In this document: positions 34,679 to 47,240 of the stretch, piece by piece
Position numbering within the stretch: the first letter of the stretch is position 1
How the letters are laid out: every line of letters begins with the position of its first letter
NCBI RefSeq assembly: GCF_018691265.1
Contig: NW_024881277.1
Span: 5,371,303-5,435,302 of the forward strand
DNA from: Tyto alba
Taxonomy: Eukaryota > Chordata > Aves > Strigiformes > Tytonidae
Direction: 5' to 3'
Length of the DNA: 64,000 bases
The notes under the pieces: model-generated
The model's database searches: none
Seen by the model: only the letters and a program-made list of their open reading frames with translations
Told to the model about the DNA's origin: nothing
Made by a program: the position numbers and the translations under genes

Positions 34679-35200
34679 TGAGCCTGGTCAGCAGCGAAAC
34701 GCCACACAGCCACTCGCTCCCTCTTCTCTTCCAACAATGAGAAGGGACAGATGAGCCAGGCTTGGGGATCAAGATAGGACTGGGATGGGAAAAATCATCA
34801 CCCTTTATGGTCACAAGCGAAAGACAGACTCATTAGGGGAAGAAGAAAAAAGAGCATACATTTATAACAGACACTAAAAACATGTAACAGAATAGGAGGG
34901 TGAGAAGCATTGCCACATCCTGAGAACACCTTCCCCCCACCCCTCCCTTCTTCCCGGGCTCAGTTCTGCTCCCAATATCTCTACCTCCTCCCCCATGCGG
35001 TGCAGGGTCAGGGAATGGGGGGGGGTGCAGTCAGTGCCGCTGCTTCTGCCATCTGCGGTGGGGTGAGTTTCTGGAACTTGTTCCCCTGCTCCAGTGTGGT
35101 CCCCCTCTCACAGGAGACAGTCCTCCAGAATACTACAGGTACCTAGGCACCTGTATTGGGTTTATGTGGCACAGTTTTTAGGTAGCAGCAGGGATGGGGA
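34679..35200. mobile_element. Two adjacent LTR pieces in opposite orientation
   Basis: 34679 onward (TGTCGTAGTTTGAGCCTGGT) is the end of a minus-oriented LTR of the same broad type as 16437-17026 but different in the interior, with a G/C-rich CTGCTCCAGTGTGGTCCC repeat-like part (35080-35110). At 35152 a plus-oriented LTR start (TGTATTGGGTTTATGTGGCA) begins and is lost after about 50 bases. Confidence 0.6.
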
Positions 35201-35639
35201 CATAGAGGGTTGACTTCCGTGACATGATGTCAAAACCTGCTGCATCATGTCAGATGTCGGGTGCATGAGTTGAACTGGATCCTGTTTGAGCCCAAGGGCT
35301 TCCAGCTCTGGATGAGATGCCCACATTACCTCAGATGAATTCCTGCCCTGCATAGGGGAAACAAATCCTTTCCTTGTCCTGCTTTGTGTGTCATTTTTTT
35401 GTTTTCGGACAGGTAAAGTACATTTTCCAGATATGGACACTGACAGCTTTTGCAGGCAACCACACTCTGCTAGGCTAAACCATGCTGTAACCAGTCTCTT
35501 TCTGGTGTTGGGACAGGTACATTGGTGATTACTTCAGTTGACTTCAGAGAATATTCCCCAGGGGTGGCCCTGCTGCCTTTTGGGAGCTGTCAGCCCTCGA
35601 GCCCCAGGGATCTCTCAAGGGACAGCAGTGGTGTAGAGA

Positions 35640-35876
35640 AAGTGGTGCCTTGGGCTGGGCCGGGCTCTGGGGGCAGGAGGAGCTGATGGCAAGCGGGAAG
35701 CACTGGAGAGAGACAGCTCTGCCCAGGAGCAGCATCTCTGCGGAGCACGGCAGGGCTGAGGGCACTGCCCACGGGTGACAAGGGGAGAGGAGAGAAGTGA
35801 GAGAGATGTAAGACAGTGTGGAGTGGGAGGATGCTGAGAGTTCACTGGGGGACAAATCATCACAGCTCCTAACACG
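35640..35876 (+). other. Conserved 5' noncoding exon of OR3 (start approximate)
   Basis: Related to 12855-13104, sharing GAGAGACAGCTCTGCCCAGG and ending in the donor ACACG/GTAAGTCTC at 35876. This places the OR3 leader about 2.8 kb before its coding exon. Confidence 0.55.
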
Positions 35877-36819
35877 GTAAGTCTCTGGCTGCAGGTGGAT
35901 ACTGGTAGAGTCTCTGGGAGGGTCCTTCTAGAGCTGGCACATGCCAGGGCTGATGCTCTCTGGAGCAGTGATTATCTGCCGAACGGTCGGGGGGACGGGG
36001 CATGTCATCTCCCTTTTTCCTGGGCATGGCTGCAGGAGCGTGAAGCTGGGTGTGCAGCCAGGGGCACCCCGGGCTGTCCTTCATCACAATCACCCCTGGT
36101 AGGGCAGGGTCATTGTGCTGTTGAGGGGGTGAGGCGTGGGTCAGGGCTGCCCACAGCTCCTGCTGACAGCCTGGACAGCTCTGGGGGGGAAACTTGCAAG
36201 AGAGAAAAAAGGGAGGCTTCACCTGCAAGGGAAGGAGCCTGTGCTTTCAGTTTGCTACTCTGGGTTGGCTGGGTGAGCAGTGAGAGATGGGAATGACTCT
36301 TACTGGTTTGGAGAAGGTACTGACAATGCAGATCTGTTTCACTGAGAGGTGAATGAGTCTGGGAGCATCAGAGCAATCCCCCATGGCTTAGAGATCACCA
36401 GCATCACCAGCAGCAGGCCTGTCAGGTTTTCTCTGCCATATATACCTGAAATTTGAAGAGCAGAGAAGGTCCTGGGCAGTGCCCTGCCCAGGAGGTGTCT
36501 TCAGGGCAGAGATGAGCACGCAGCAGCTGGGATGGGGTCTGTGAATGCAGAAGATGGGAACCGAGAAACCAGGCAGCCAGCAGGCACAGCTCCAGGCAGC
36601 AGAGACGTGGGCAGGGAGTGAGATTTTTAACAGAAATCCTTTTTCAGGGGATATACTGGCACCTTTGGCCATGCCCTGCAGCGCAGATCCCTTCCTCTGA
36701 TGTTGGAAAATGGGTGAAGAATAAAAGAGTTGTTTAGGGTCGCATAAGACCTTAAGCAATCAGCCAAACACCTGCAACACATTGCCTGTTGCACAGAGGT
36801 CCTTCAGCTAGGCAACTGT

Positions 36820-37305
36820 GATAAACACCTCGTGGGGAATGCTTAAATGGAGAGGCTTTGTGTGTAAATTGGCAGACTCCTAATGAGAAGCCCTTGTCCT
36901 TGGAGATTAAGATGCTCTGAAAAAGAATGAACTAGCTGAAGCTAGGTTGGAGATAACAAAGGGCAGACATAAACCAAAGAAAGGCCAATTACAAATTGTA
37001 GAAAAAGTCCAAGAAAGGCTCATCTCCAAACACCACCAGAGACTGCTAGAGTCCACCAATGACCCCCATGGAAGCCCCTCGGGGACACAAACTGCATTCC
37101 TAATAGCTATGTATATAAGATCATGAGTTTTAAGAAATTTGATGAATACGTATGTAACAGAGGGATATAAGCTTTGGCTACTGTAATGTACGGTGGACAT
37201 GTCAGGTGGAATGATTCCCTCATGTCCCCAACCACATAAATAATGCCTGCTCGTTAATGCTAAACCCAGCATGAAGGAGTTTTCATTCCCGATTTCTGTG
37301 ATACT
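36820..37305 (+). mobile_element. LTR-like element in the OR3 leader intron
   Basis: AT-rich block with a GGGATATAAGC box (37163-37173) and, 100 bases on, CATAAATAATGCCTGC and the end TTTTCATTCCCGATTTCTGTG, an order seen in LTRs. Ends and target duplication not found, so the family and limits are uncertain. The long minus-strand open frame over it (36907-37965) is considered accidental. Confidence 0.35.
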
Positions 37306-38719
37306 GACATCTCTCCCCTTCTCTCTCCCACCCAGCAGAGCCTCTGACCTCACAGCCATGGAGTCCAGCCCACCAGCAGCCTTCTCACCCCCCTGAGCGC
37401 CAAGAAGAGGTGAAGGGCATCTCTCCTGCCCCGTGCCCGTGCAGCACAGGGGCTGAGGGTGACTGCCCTGCGGTGTCACTGGCTGGGAGGTGGCGGGCAG
37501 AGCTGGGACAGGGGAAGGCTGTCCCGAATGCCTGGCTGTCTCTCTGCTGGCCTCTCCCAGCTGGGCCATTCCGACGTGTCTGCTCGTCTCTCCTCGCGCC
37601 TGTGCCACTCCTGCTGTGGCTGTCAGGCACTCTGGGGGTGGGAGGTCCAGCTGAAGGGTCAGCACGGAGCTCGTGGGCCCTCCCACGCAGACGTGTCCAT
37701 GGGAACCCGGTGTCCCAGCTCTCCTCGAAGCTGTGGGGCTCTGGGCCATGCAGCCCATGCGGGTGGGGACTGAGCTGACTTCAGGAGATGCCACCATGAG
37801 GACACTTGGTGACTCCTTGGGGTGTCCTCCCAAGCTGGTTGCTGCCCTGCAGATGGCATATCTCTCCTGCATCGTTTGTGTGTAAAACCCATTGGAGAAT
37901 CCCTGAGATGCTACAAGCAGGATTATGTTGATTTGTTGGAAAAATGAACTCTGTGTCCTTGGCAAGGAGTGGGGTGCTGAGACCTTGTGAAGATTCCTGG
38001 TGGCAGGGTGAAATACTTAGTGATCTGCAGTGGATCCCTCTGCTCTCAGTGGGGTCTGATTGCTTCTCTGGGTACCTCAGGAGTGCAATCCCCCTCCATT
38101 TCAAGGGGCAGAGACAGGGCAGCCGGGAACAAGACAAACGGACAGACCAGCTCGCTTGCCCCTGCGCTAAGCCACAGCAAATCCTTTTAACTCCCAGGAC
38201 TTGTGGCTGCTCATCCTGAGCACAGCAGAGATGCTCAGCATTTCTGCCTTCAGAGAAGACTCCCTAAATGAGATGGGGCTGGGGTGGGTGTGGTGGGGTG
38301 GTAGGGAAGAGCTTTCTGAAAGAAAAAACACAAACAAAAGCATGAAACTCCTTGATGCAGTCAAGTTTGCTTGGGATTGGGGGTGGAGGTGTTGTCAAGC
38401 CCTTTGATGATGAGAGGGAATTCACCTGAGAAAATCTATCAGACCTGGCCCCTACGTGCCCCCTGCTCCCAAGCAGAGCCTAGCCTAGAGCATATACAAC
38501 ACATCTGGGAGCCCACAGGCCCTGCTCTTCACAGCACCCCCAGCCAGCACAAACCAGAGCAACAGCCAGGGAGCTGCACAAAGGTCCTGCCAAGCAGGAG
38601 AAAGGGAGGGGGTCTGAGGTGTGGTCACGAATGTGTGAGAGAAGTCTTTGGTTTTACCCAGAGAAGTCTGTCCTCACTTGTCACTGTCTTTTCCCTCTGG
38701 TACAGGCCCCTGGGTTCAT

Positions 38720-39668
38720 ATGGAGACCATGTCCAACAGCAGCTCCATCACCCAGTTCCTCCTCCTGGCATTTGCAGACAGCACGGGAGCTGCAGCTCCT
38801 GCACTTCTGGCTCTTCCTGGGCATCTACCTGGCTGCCCTCCTGGGCAACGGCCTCATCATCACCACCATCACCTGCGACCACCACCTCCACACCCCCATG
38901 TACTTCTTCCTCCTCAACCTCTCCCTCCTCGACCTGGGCTCCATCTCCACCACTCTCCCCAGTTCCATGGCCAATTGCCTCCAGGATACCAGGGTCATCT
39001 CCTTCTTGGCATGTTATGCCCAGGTCTTTCTCTTTGTATTTTTCCTTGGAGCAGAATATTCCCTTCTCACCGTCATGGCCTACGACCGCTACATTGCCAT
39101 CTGCCAACCCCTGCACTACAGGACCATCCTGGGCAGCAGAGCTTGTGTCCACATGGCAGCAGCTGCCTGGGGCAGTGGATTCCTCAATGCTCTGCTGCAC
39201 ACTGCCAACACATTTTCCCTACCACTCTGCCATGGCAATGTGGTGGACCAGTTCTTCTGTGAAATCCCCCAGATCCTCAAGCTCTCCTGCTCTGACTCAG
39301 GCTATCGCAGGGAATTTGGACTCCTTGTGTTTACTGCATTTATATACTTTGCTTGTTTTGTTTTCATTGTGCTGTCCTATGTGCAGATCTTCAGGGTCGT
39401 GCTGAGGATCCCCTCTGAGCACGGACGGCACAAAGCCTTCTCCACGTGCCTCCCTCACCTGGCTGTGGTCTCCCTGTTCATCAGCACTGCATTTTTTGCC
39501 TACCTGAAGCCCCTCTCCTTCTCTTCCCCATCCCTGGATCTGGTGGTGGCTGTTCTGTACTCAGTGGTACCTCCAACATTGAACCCCTTCATCTACAGCA
39601 TGAGGAACAGGGAGCTCAAGGATGCCGTGAAGGAATTGATCCAACGCACCTTGTTCTACCAGCAGTAA
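38720..39668 (+). pseudogene. Olfactory receptor, OR14-like (OR3), one frameshift
   Basis: The sequence is complete from ATG (38720, or the second ATG at 38729 that matches OR1 and OR2) to TAA at 39668, and has all OR landmarks: PMYFFLLNLSLLDL, MAYDRYIAIC, KAFSTCLPHL and NPFIYSMRN. The frame changes near residue 20: OR1 reads GCAGACAGACGGGAG where OR3 reads GCAGACAGCACGGGAG, one base more (about 38780-38783). Before it the frame gives SNSSSITQFLLLAFAD, after it RELQLLHFWLFLG. Everything else is open, so it is either a very young pseudogene or an intact gene with a sequence error. The acceptor CTGGTACAG (exon start 38706) and AATAAA at 39869 are present. Confidence 0.9.
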
Positions 39669-39868
39669 CCTGCCTCACCTTCTCTGCAGAGTACCCAGAG
39701 CTTGGCTTAGGACAAGCCTCTGATTTATTTTTCCCTTCTGATAATTATCATAAGAGGTAACTGCTTGGCTTCATTCCACTTCTCTAGGTGCTTCATCTGT
39801 TGTGTCCGACCCTTTCTCAAATGCCTTGAACACTCTACCAGATCCAGCCTCCCTGAGAGCATCTCAGC

Positions 39869-39874
39869 AATAAA
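39869..39874 (+). terminator. Poly(A) signal of OR3
   Basis: AATAAA about 200 bases after the OR3 stop, as for OR1 and OR2. Confidence 0.6.
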
Positions 39875-42345
39875 AAGGGTCTCCTGCGTGCAGTGTCTGA
39901 AGGCTGGGCTGTCCCAACTAAGCTGCTACCAAGAATAAGCCCAAGGAATTTGACTTTTTAAAATGTCTTTTCTCATTCTTTAATTCCTGCTTTGGGGTGA
40001 TAAACTTCTGGCAACTGTGTGATCTATTGGAAACCAAGTGGTGCTTTCAAAGACTGTTCCTGGTTTCCAGGGGCGGTGTAGGTGCTGCAGGAGCTCTCCA
40101 TTACCTCTTTAGGCAGCCACATGTATAGCAGGGCTGATGGCATGTAGTGTTCCCTGCGGAAAGGAGTCTGGAGGGGTCAGGAAAGAAAAGACACTCTCTG
40201 TGTGCCCTGGGGTGGGCAGTGAATGGACAATCAGGAGATGAGACACCCCTCAAAGGTGAGGATCACCCAGAGTAAAGCACTAAATCCAGATACCCATAAA
40301 CCATGACCCTGCATTTTGGTGTGAGCCAGTGAAAATGCAGCAGGCACGGGGAAAGGAGACTGGAGAAATGTGGAAGCTGCCCGAGGATCCCCAGGGCTGG
40401 GGGTCTCCTTCTGTCCTGGGCAGCAGGGCTGGTGGGGAGGCAGAAGTGGAAGAAAGGCAGCCAGGGCTGAGGGTCACTTGCAGCATGAATGCAGGACAGA
40501 CAGAGAGTGCCTGGACTCTGTTTCCTCACACCCTTTGGACCAGCTCAAGTAGTGGGAACACTGGGGAGGCTGCCATCCCTCCCTGGGATGCTCCCTGGGG
40601 CTGCTGTGCCCTTCAGAAGGTTTGGTGCTGTGGGGTGAGTGCCCAAGTCCCAGCCCACTCCTGACCTCTCCCCTGGCTCAGTCAGACAGAGCTTTTTGAT
40701 CAGGTTGTCAGCCGAAGGACAAGGCAAAACATGTAGCACTGACCTGCCCGCCACAATGGTCTTACAGGTAGCTGTGAGATCCCTCACAAGCATGGGGAAT
40801 TGGATGTCCCCACCACCACCTGAATTTTTGGTGTCACACCTCAAAAAGCAGTTTGCATTTCACAGGCATATTTTCTGTTTCTCCTCCTTCATGTGGTTCT
40901 TCCTGGGGATCCCCTTTGGGTCTTTTCCTCTTTGTTCCAACACACATGGCCTTCCCAAGTTGGCATTTTGCCCTGGTTTTCCATTTTTGTAGCCCACATG
41001 GACTGTGTCTTCCTGCACAGTTCAAAGCCCAGACTTGGCCCCAGTAACCCTGCATGGCCGGTCTGGGATGTGGGGGCCTCCCAGCCTGGCTCACTGGGCT
41101 GGACCCCTCTCTACACATGACAGGATTTGTTATGGGGGCCCCTTGGAGTGTGACACAGTGGCAGTGTCCTCCTCTCTCCTTGCACCTCTGGTCTCTATGT
41201 GAAACATTCTAACTCAATTCTAACTCTATTTTCCTTTGTGGGTTTCCTCCATGCAGTAATTAGTAAGGTGAACCTCACCATCAATCTTACTGAACCTTAT
41301 CAAGCCCCTATCAAAACTTTGTTCAGTTCCATCGCACTTATGGAACTCTGTCAATTTAGTACTTTACCTCAATAAAACATATTGCTGCTTCCCTCTTTTG
41401 AATGAGGTGCATTCTGCTCTTCTCCAACACCATGGGGGGCCAAGGTCCTTCTTTTCCACTCTCTCCTAGTAGGACCCCTAGGAGGAAGAACATTTCTCTG
41501 TGTTCATTGCTTAAAAGAATGGTGAAGGAAGTTCAGCGAGGTGAACCACGGAGGTGTGTGTTTCTGAGTGTATTAATATTCCCTAAATGTGCTCTGTGCC
41601 TTCTGGCAGTTGAGAAATGCCTTCTTCCTGAGGGCAACATTGCTGATGCTTACAGAACCCCTTCTGACTGTGCAGACGAGGTGCTCCACAGGTGTGCTTC
41701 TCTCATAGCGTGCATTTGAAGGCAGAGGCCAGGTAGCCAAAAATGAATATCGTACTGGCAATGAGCCTTTCCAAGGTTGTTATGAGCCAGACTGGGAATG
41801 CAGGGAAGCATAAAGGTTCTGTGGTCCCCTTGGGTTAAATTAAAGTGAAATGACACCAAATGACTGGTTAAAATGTTTTACTTGCAGTAGAAACAACTTA
41901 AACTTGGAAAAGGATAGCAAGCAATGTGGCCTCTTATTAATAAACCTGTAAGGAAGAAAAGAAAGGAAGAAAAGGAAAAGGGAGAGAGAGAAAGAGAGTC
42001 AAAAGTATGTGGATCACTACCCCAAGTTCCAGCATTTTCTCAGGTCTGGTAATCTTGAGCGGTAGGTGCACCCCCAGCAAACTTTTCTGTTGCCTTTTAA
42101 GTTCACTTTCTCTGCTGATGTTCATACTAAACAAGCAGAGGCAGGTTCTCCTCCAACACATTTCCATGAGAGATGAGGAAAAGGTGGAAGGTGGGTTCTG
42201 TGTGTGCATGGAAGGGGGATCGGGTGCCCCTACCCCCTTTGTCAATTGAGTCAGTGGTTGTGCTCGCCCCAACACCATTGATTTTTTCCTCAGTTTTTGC
42301 TTAGGTCCTTCTGGTGCTGGTTCTTTCTCTCTCTTATCACTCCTT

Positions 42346-43560
42346 TAACCTGAACATATGGTTTCACTCAATTTGTTTCCCTTCATTGAGGCTTATCTAA
42401 GGAATTTGGCAATACAACCATGAGGGAGTGGAGCTGTGCACCCTTCGATACACTCCATGCTTCCTTGGGTGGTGTTCCATAGACTGATCACAATGGCCAA
42501 AGCTTGTCAAATTTTTCTGTGTTTATGACTGTTTGAGGCAACAATTCTTTCATTTTCTTACACATGTCTGCCTGCAAAATCCTACGTTGGGCTCACCTAG
42601 GGTCGGGTGGTGGTGAGAGGCTGCCACTGCTGGAGGAAGAACCATGGACGGCTGCCACGGGGTCTGTGCTGGGCAGACATTTCCCCACCCTGAACAACCA
42701 CCCTGCTCCAAGCAGTGCCTGCACCATGGGGCTGTGGGGCCATGTGGGGCAGCAGGACGTGGCCAGCCCAGCTGAGGAGGTCCTCCCTGCTCTGCCCACT
42801 GCCACCCATCGGCACTGCCACAGCCCCTCTGTGCTGGGCGATGAGGTTTCTGTGGGTGCCCTTCTGTGAGCCGCGTGGGCACCCACAGGGTGTGTCTCTG
42901 CTTGGAGCTGGTCGCCTTGGCCTGCCTGCACGGTCCTGGCAAGGCTTGGCCTTGGAGATGGGCTGGGATAGTCCTCAGCCCATGGCATGAGTGCCAGACT
43001 TAGGAATGACTCCTGCAGAAGAGCTCACACTGTGCTCAGCGCATGGGTGAGCCCTTCAAGATGTTCTCACACCAGGATTCTTCTTGGTACAAAGGGGAAC
43101 CATGGCAGCCTGAAGCGATTTCTGCTGGATGGAAGCTGTGAGGGTTGCACAAGCACTCACAGGTAGAAGGAAAATTTTTTAAAAGGAAAAATTTATTGGG
43201 CTCTAATGATGTCAGTGCAGTGAGGGTGCATACAGGCTCAACTCTGATACCCAACTCCACCACCGTTATGACCAAAGAAGAAAACAGCTTCATACTGACC
43301 CTCAGACCTGATGTGCCATAGCTCCTGCCTAAGCTGGTCTCCAAGCCCATACTCAGACAACTTGTGCTAGATCAAGTGCACCAGGACCTTGTCTCCATGA
43401 GTTTGGAACATCTCTATTGACCGAGATCCCACCATCTCCCCTGGGCCCTTGCTTGGCTGCTGGTCTCTGAGGGATTTCTCCAAAAAAACCCAACCCTCAA
43501 AACCAAACAGCCCACTTAGCCTCTCCTAGTACACAATGTGCTCCAGGCGCCAACCATCTT
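42346..43560. other. Copy-2-specific stretch, no gene seen
   Basis: Part AT-rich and part GC-rich (42560-42990). Open frames on both strands in the GC-rich part have no recognisable family features. Confidence 0.5.
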
Positions 43561-43564
43561 TCCA

Positions 43565-44260
43565 GCCTCTGCTGGACTATTCACAGCCTGTCAAGGTCTT
43601 TCTTGTGCTGGGGAGACCCACACTGGACACAGCAATCCTACTGGGGTCCATGAATAAGGGAGAAGAGTCACTTCCCTTTCCCTGATGGCTGTGATTTTGC
43701 TAATCCAGACATTGATAAGGTTGGCCTGCCTTTTCCCAAGGGCACACTGCTCCCTCCTGTCCCGCTTGTGCACCCAGACTCCCAGGTCCTTTTCTGCAGA
43801 GCTGCTGTCCCCATCCTGGCCTCTTGTCTGGAGTTGTCCCAGCACAGTGACAGGATGAACACTGTCATTTGTCTTCAACTTTGTGTGGATCCCAGGCAGA
43901 CCTTTTCACTGAGGGCTACTGCATCTACCTCTCTCCTTATCCAAAGGGCCCATCATCTCATTGTAAATGGTATTCAGGTTGGTCAGGCAGAATTTGTCTT
44001 TATTCAGTTTTTACTGGAAGTTCCAAATCCCCTTCTTCTCCTTCAGGTGCTTGGAAATGGCTTCCAGGAGGATTTGCTCCATCACTTTCCCCGGGACAGA
44101 CGTGAGGCTGAGCAGCCTGGAGCTCCCTCATCTTCCTTTTTGCTCTTCATGAAGATGGGTGGCATGTTTGCCTTTTCCCAGACACCAGGAACCTCCTTGA
44201 CTGCCATGGCCTTTCCAGGGTGACAGAAGCAGCCACACACTGACCTTGGCCAGCACCCTC
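43565..44260 (-). mobile_element. CR1 LINE fragments
   Basis: 43700-43860 encodes on the minus strand the CR1 motif AEKDLGVWVHK followed by EQCALGKRQANLI, the RT 3' region. 43890-44260 is the same CR1 piece as 27440-27800. Two pieces join near 43885. Confidence 0.7.
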
Positions 44261-45465
44261 AGCACCCTTGGCTGTAACTCACCCCATAGAGGACCCACAG
44301 AATCATGTATGGCCAACCAGCTTGCTGAAAGTCTCTCCACGTGTTCTTGGTCACTAGGTCCACTCCTTCACTGAGTTTTGGGCCCGCTTTTCTTTTTTTA
44401 GCTTTGCTGTGGCTGCCAACACCCTTACCGAAGTCCCTTTTGCTACCTTCTGCATCCCTTGCCAGTTTGAGCACCAGTTGAGCTCTGCCTTTCCTAGCTC
44501 CATCCTTGCATGTACAGACAAGGTCTCTGTGCTACCCCAGGGCAGCCTGAACCCCTTCAGCCCTCTGTGCATCTCCACCCCGTCCCACAGGCAGGCTGGT
44601 GGCAAGAGGGTGGCATCTGGGGACAGCACAGCAGTGCTGGGAGCAGGGGCACCAACAAGGAAAGGGGGTGTGTGAGCCATGCCCTGTGCTGCACACAGGG
44701 GCACTAGGTGGTTGGTGCCTCAGTGGTTGGCCAGGCTGCATGGGCTTGGAGTGGATGCCAGCTTGAGAGTAGGAGCGCTGGGATTTCCATGGAATTCCAG
44801 TGAAAATGTGGCTGCAGGAAAAGCAAGTGGGCAGGTTCAGGCACAGGCAACTGCAGTGGCAAGTGTGGACAAGAAAGTGTGCTGGCCTCCTGCCATGGTT
44901 GCTCAACTTCATCCATGAAAGCCCATACGGTTTTTGTGTTTCAACAGGTTTGGCCTTGAAGATGAAATGGAATTGTCTCCTTTGTATCAGCCCTTAGGAA
45001 GCCCTGCCAAAGCATCTCCCAAATTCAGTGCTGGCAGGAGGATCTCCTATAGACACCTCTGGTCTGAGCCTCCTCCAGATGTCTGCACCCCTGGGCTGGA
45101 TGCTCTGCCTGGCACGGGAGGATCAGGCCACTCTCCCTGTACCCACACCATCTCCACCTTGGGAAAGAAACACCTCTAAGATTTGAAGACAGGCTTCAGG
45201 CCTGCCCATTGCTCCCACCCCCCCCCACTTCTCTGGATATCCAGAATGACCTGAGGGGTGCTTGGGCTCCTCTTTAATAGGACATAACCAGAGTCTTCAC
45301 ATTTGTCTCAGGACAACAAATGGCACCATCCAGACCCCAAACTCAACTGCTGCAGGTCCTGTACTACCCAGTGGTGATTGGTGTCAGGACCAACTGCCAC
45401 TCCCAGCTGTACTGCTCAGGGCTGTGGTCACACCACCGGATGACATTTTGGGCACCAAAAAGGAA

Positions 45466-46111
45466 TATTGTGGTTTACCCCCAGCTGACAGCTAAGCACC
45501 ATGCAGCCACTCACTCATTATCCCCACATCTCCCCTGGTGGGATGGGGAGGAGAATCAGAAAAAAAAAAATAAAAACAACAAAAAATCCTCATGGGTTGG
45601 CATAAGAAGAATTTAATAATTGAAACAAGATGTAGTAATAATAATCATATTAATAATAATAATAGAAATAGTTGCAATAATTGTAATGAAAAGGAAGATA
45701 AGAAAAAGAGAGGAATAAAACCAAAGAAAAAGACAAGGGGTGCCCAGTGCAATTGCTCTGTACCCACTGATCCATGCCCAGCTGGTCCCCCCAAGCAGTG
45801 ATCCACATCTCTTGGCCAACTCACTGCCTTCCTCCCTCTTGTTTATATACAGGGCCTGATGTCCTGTGGTATCAAATAACACTATGGCTAGTTTGGGTCA
45901 GATGTCCTGGTCATGCTCCCTCTTAGTTTCTTGTGCCCCCCCTCACTGGCAGCATGGGAAACTGAACAATCCTCGACTTAGGATAAGCCCTACTCAGCAA
46001 CAACTAAAGCATCCTGGAGTTCTCAACATTGTTCTCACCCTAAACCCAAAGCACAGCACTGCTTCAGCTGCTAGGAAGAAAATTAACTCTGTCCCAGCTG
46101 AAATCAGGACT
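45466..46111 (-). mobile_element. Near full-length solo LTR
   Basis: About 646 bases from TATTGTGGTTTACCCCCAGC to AAATCAGGACT, the same family as 16437-17026 but of another subtype. The TG and CA ends have each mutated by one base, fitting old age. The minus strand carries TATATAAAC (about 45846) and an AT-rich trinucleotide zone (45625-45690). The truncated copy at 29716-29907 shows that the insertion predates the segmental duplication. Confidence 0.8.
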
Positions 46112-46794
46112 TTGCAGATTGCCTTTCTTGGTAAGCCTGGCTCCCTGCAACCCTTATTGTCAAATAGGCAAGTTCTTATGGGCTCCACTGCCCTCTGCAT
46201 CTGACATGCACACCAGCTGGTTGGATCATTTGGCCTCTGTGACCAAAGGCCATGGGTCATGGTCATGATCCAGGCCTTTTGCAAGCACCAGTTTCCTTCC
46301 TGTTGTTCTTTGCAGTCACGTGAACTAGGATCAGAAATGTCAGGCTGTGCTCTGCCTGTTGTGACAAACTGCTCAGCCCTCGTCACGATCTGCCTTCAAC
46401 CAAAAAGACTTTTCAGTGTGCAAAACATTCTTGTCAGGGTGGCTTCTGCGTCCGTGCCTCCGCTGCCTGCTGGCAGGAGCTTGATGCAAGTTTTGGAAAT
46501 CAGCAAATGCTGATTTTTGTCACTTTTATCCCCAAACTTGACGTTGTCATTGCCCAATAAGGTGTGGTACTGACCTTCTGAGGCACATAGATTTAGGTCA
46601 ACCTCACTGCTCGTTGTCTTCCTGTGAAGTTCAGTGTGACTGAGGATGAGCTAGCTCATCGTTACAGTAGTGCTTTCCACCTTCGTCATCATTTCCATTA
46701 AATGAGCATTTCTTTTTCTTACCCATACTGCCATACATCCACTCAAGTTGTTGTCCTCTCAGAGGAACCATCTGCACACATGCCTTAAATGCTG

Positions 46795-47240
46795 ATGTGC
46801 TGGAGCTTCAGTGCACAGGGACCTTGAGATACTTGGGGCTTTGGCCAGCAGGAACCTCAAGTTGTACAAGGAGAAGGGGCAAAGTGGGACTGGACTGGCA
46901 GAGGAGTGAGTCTGAGGAGAAGGCCCTGGGCACTGTGAGTGATGACATATGTGCTGCTGGTAAAGGCTCACCATGAATAGAGCCAGCTCCTGCATATGGA
47001 GCTGCATTGTAGCATGACCATCGAGACACGGGGAGTTATCATCCCCCTCGACTCAGCACTGGTGTGGCCACACCTGTAACATACTCCCGGTCTTCCCATT
47101 CTGAGGAGCAGGAAGGAATGGGAGAGTGCCCAGAGGATGTCTGCAAAGGTGGGTTTAGAGGGCATGAAGCACATGAAGTGTGTAGAGTAGCTGAGGGACC
47201 TGGGCTTCCTTGTCCTGATGGTGTGGAAGGTCGTGCGGGA
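46795..47240 (+). mobile_element. CR1 LINE fragment
   Basis: Duplicate of 30590-31010 in segmental duplication copy 2. Confidence 0.6.

Noticed and set aside
36907..37965. 352-codon minus-strand open frame
   Set aside because: It crosses an LTR-like AT-rich block and GC-rich unique DNA with an abrupt change of composition, has no domain, and its equivalent is not open beside OR1 or OR2. Probably accidental.
38371..39405. 344-codon plus-strand frame rich in Ser/Pro/Thr over OR3, and like frames over OR1 and OR2
   Set aside because: These are +1 shadows of the OR coding exons; the Ser/Thr/Pro bias comes from leucine- and alanine-rich helices read out of frame.
41360..41400. AATAAA at 41371 as end of a gene or LTR
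   Set aside because: The preceding 200 bases are AT-rich and LTR-like, but no TATA box, TG/CA ends or open frame could be tied to it.
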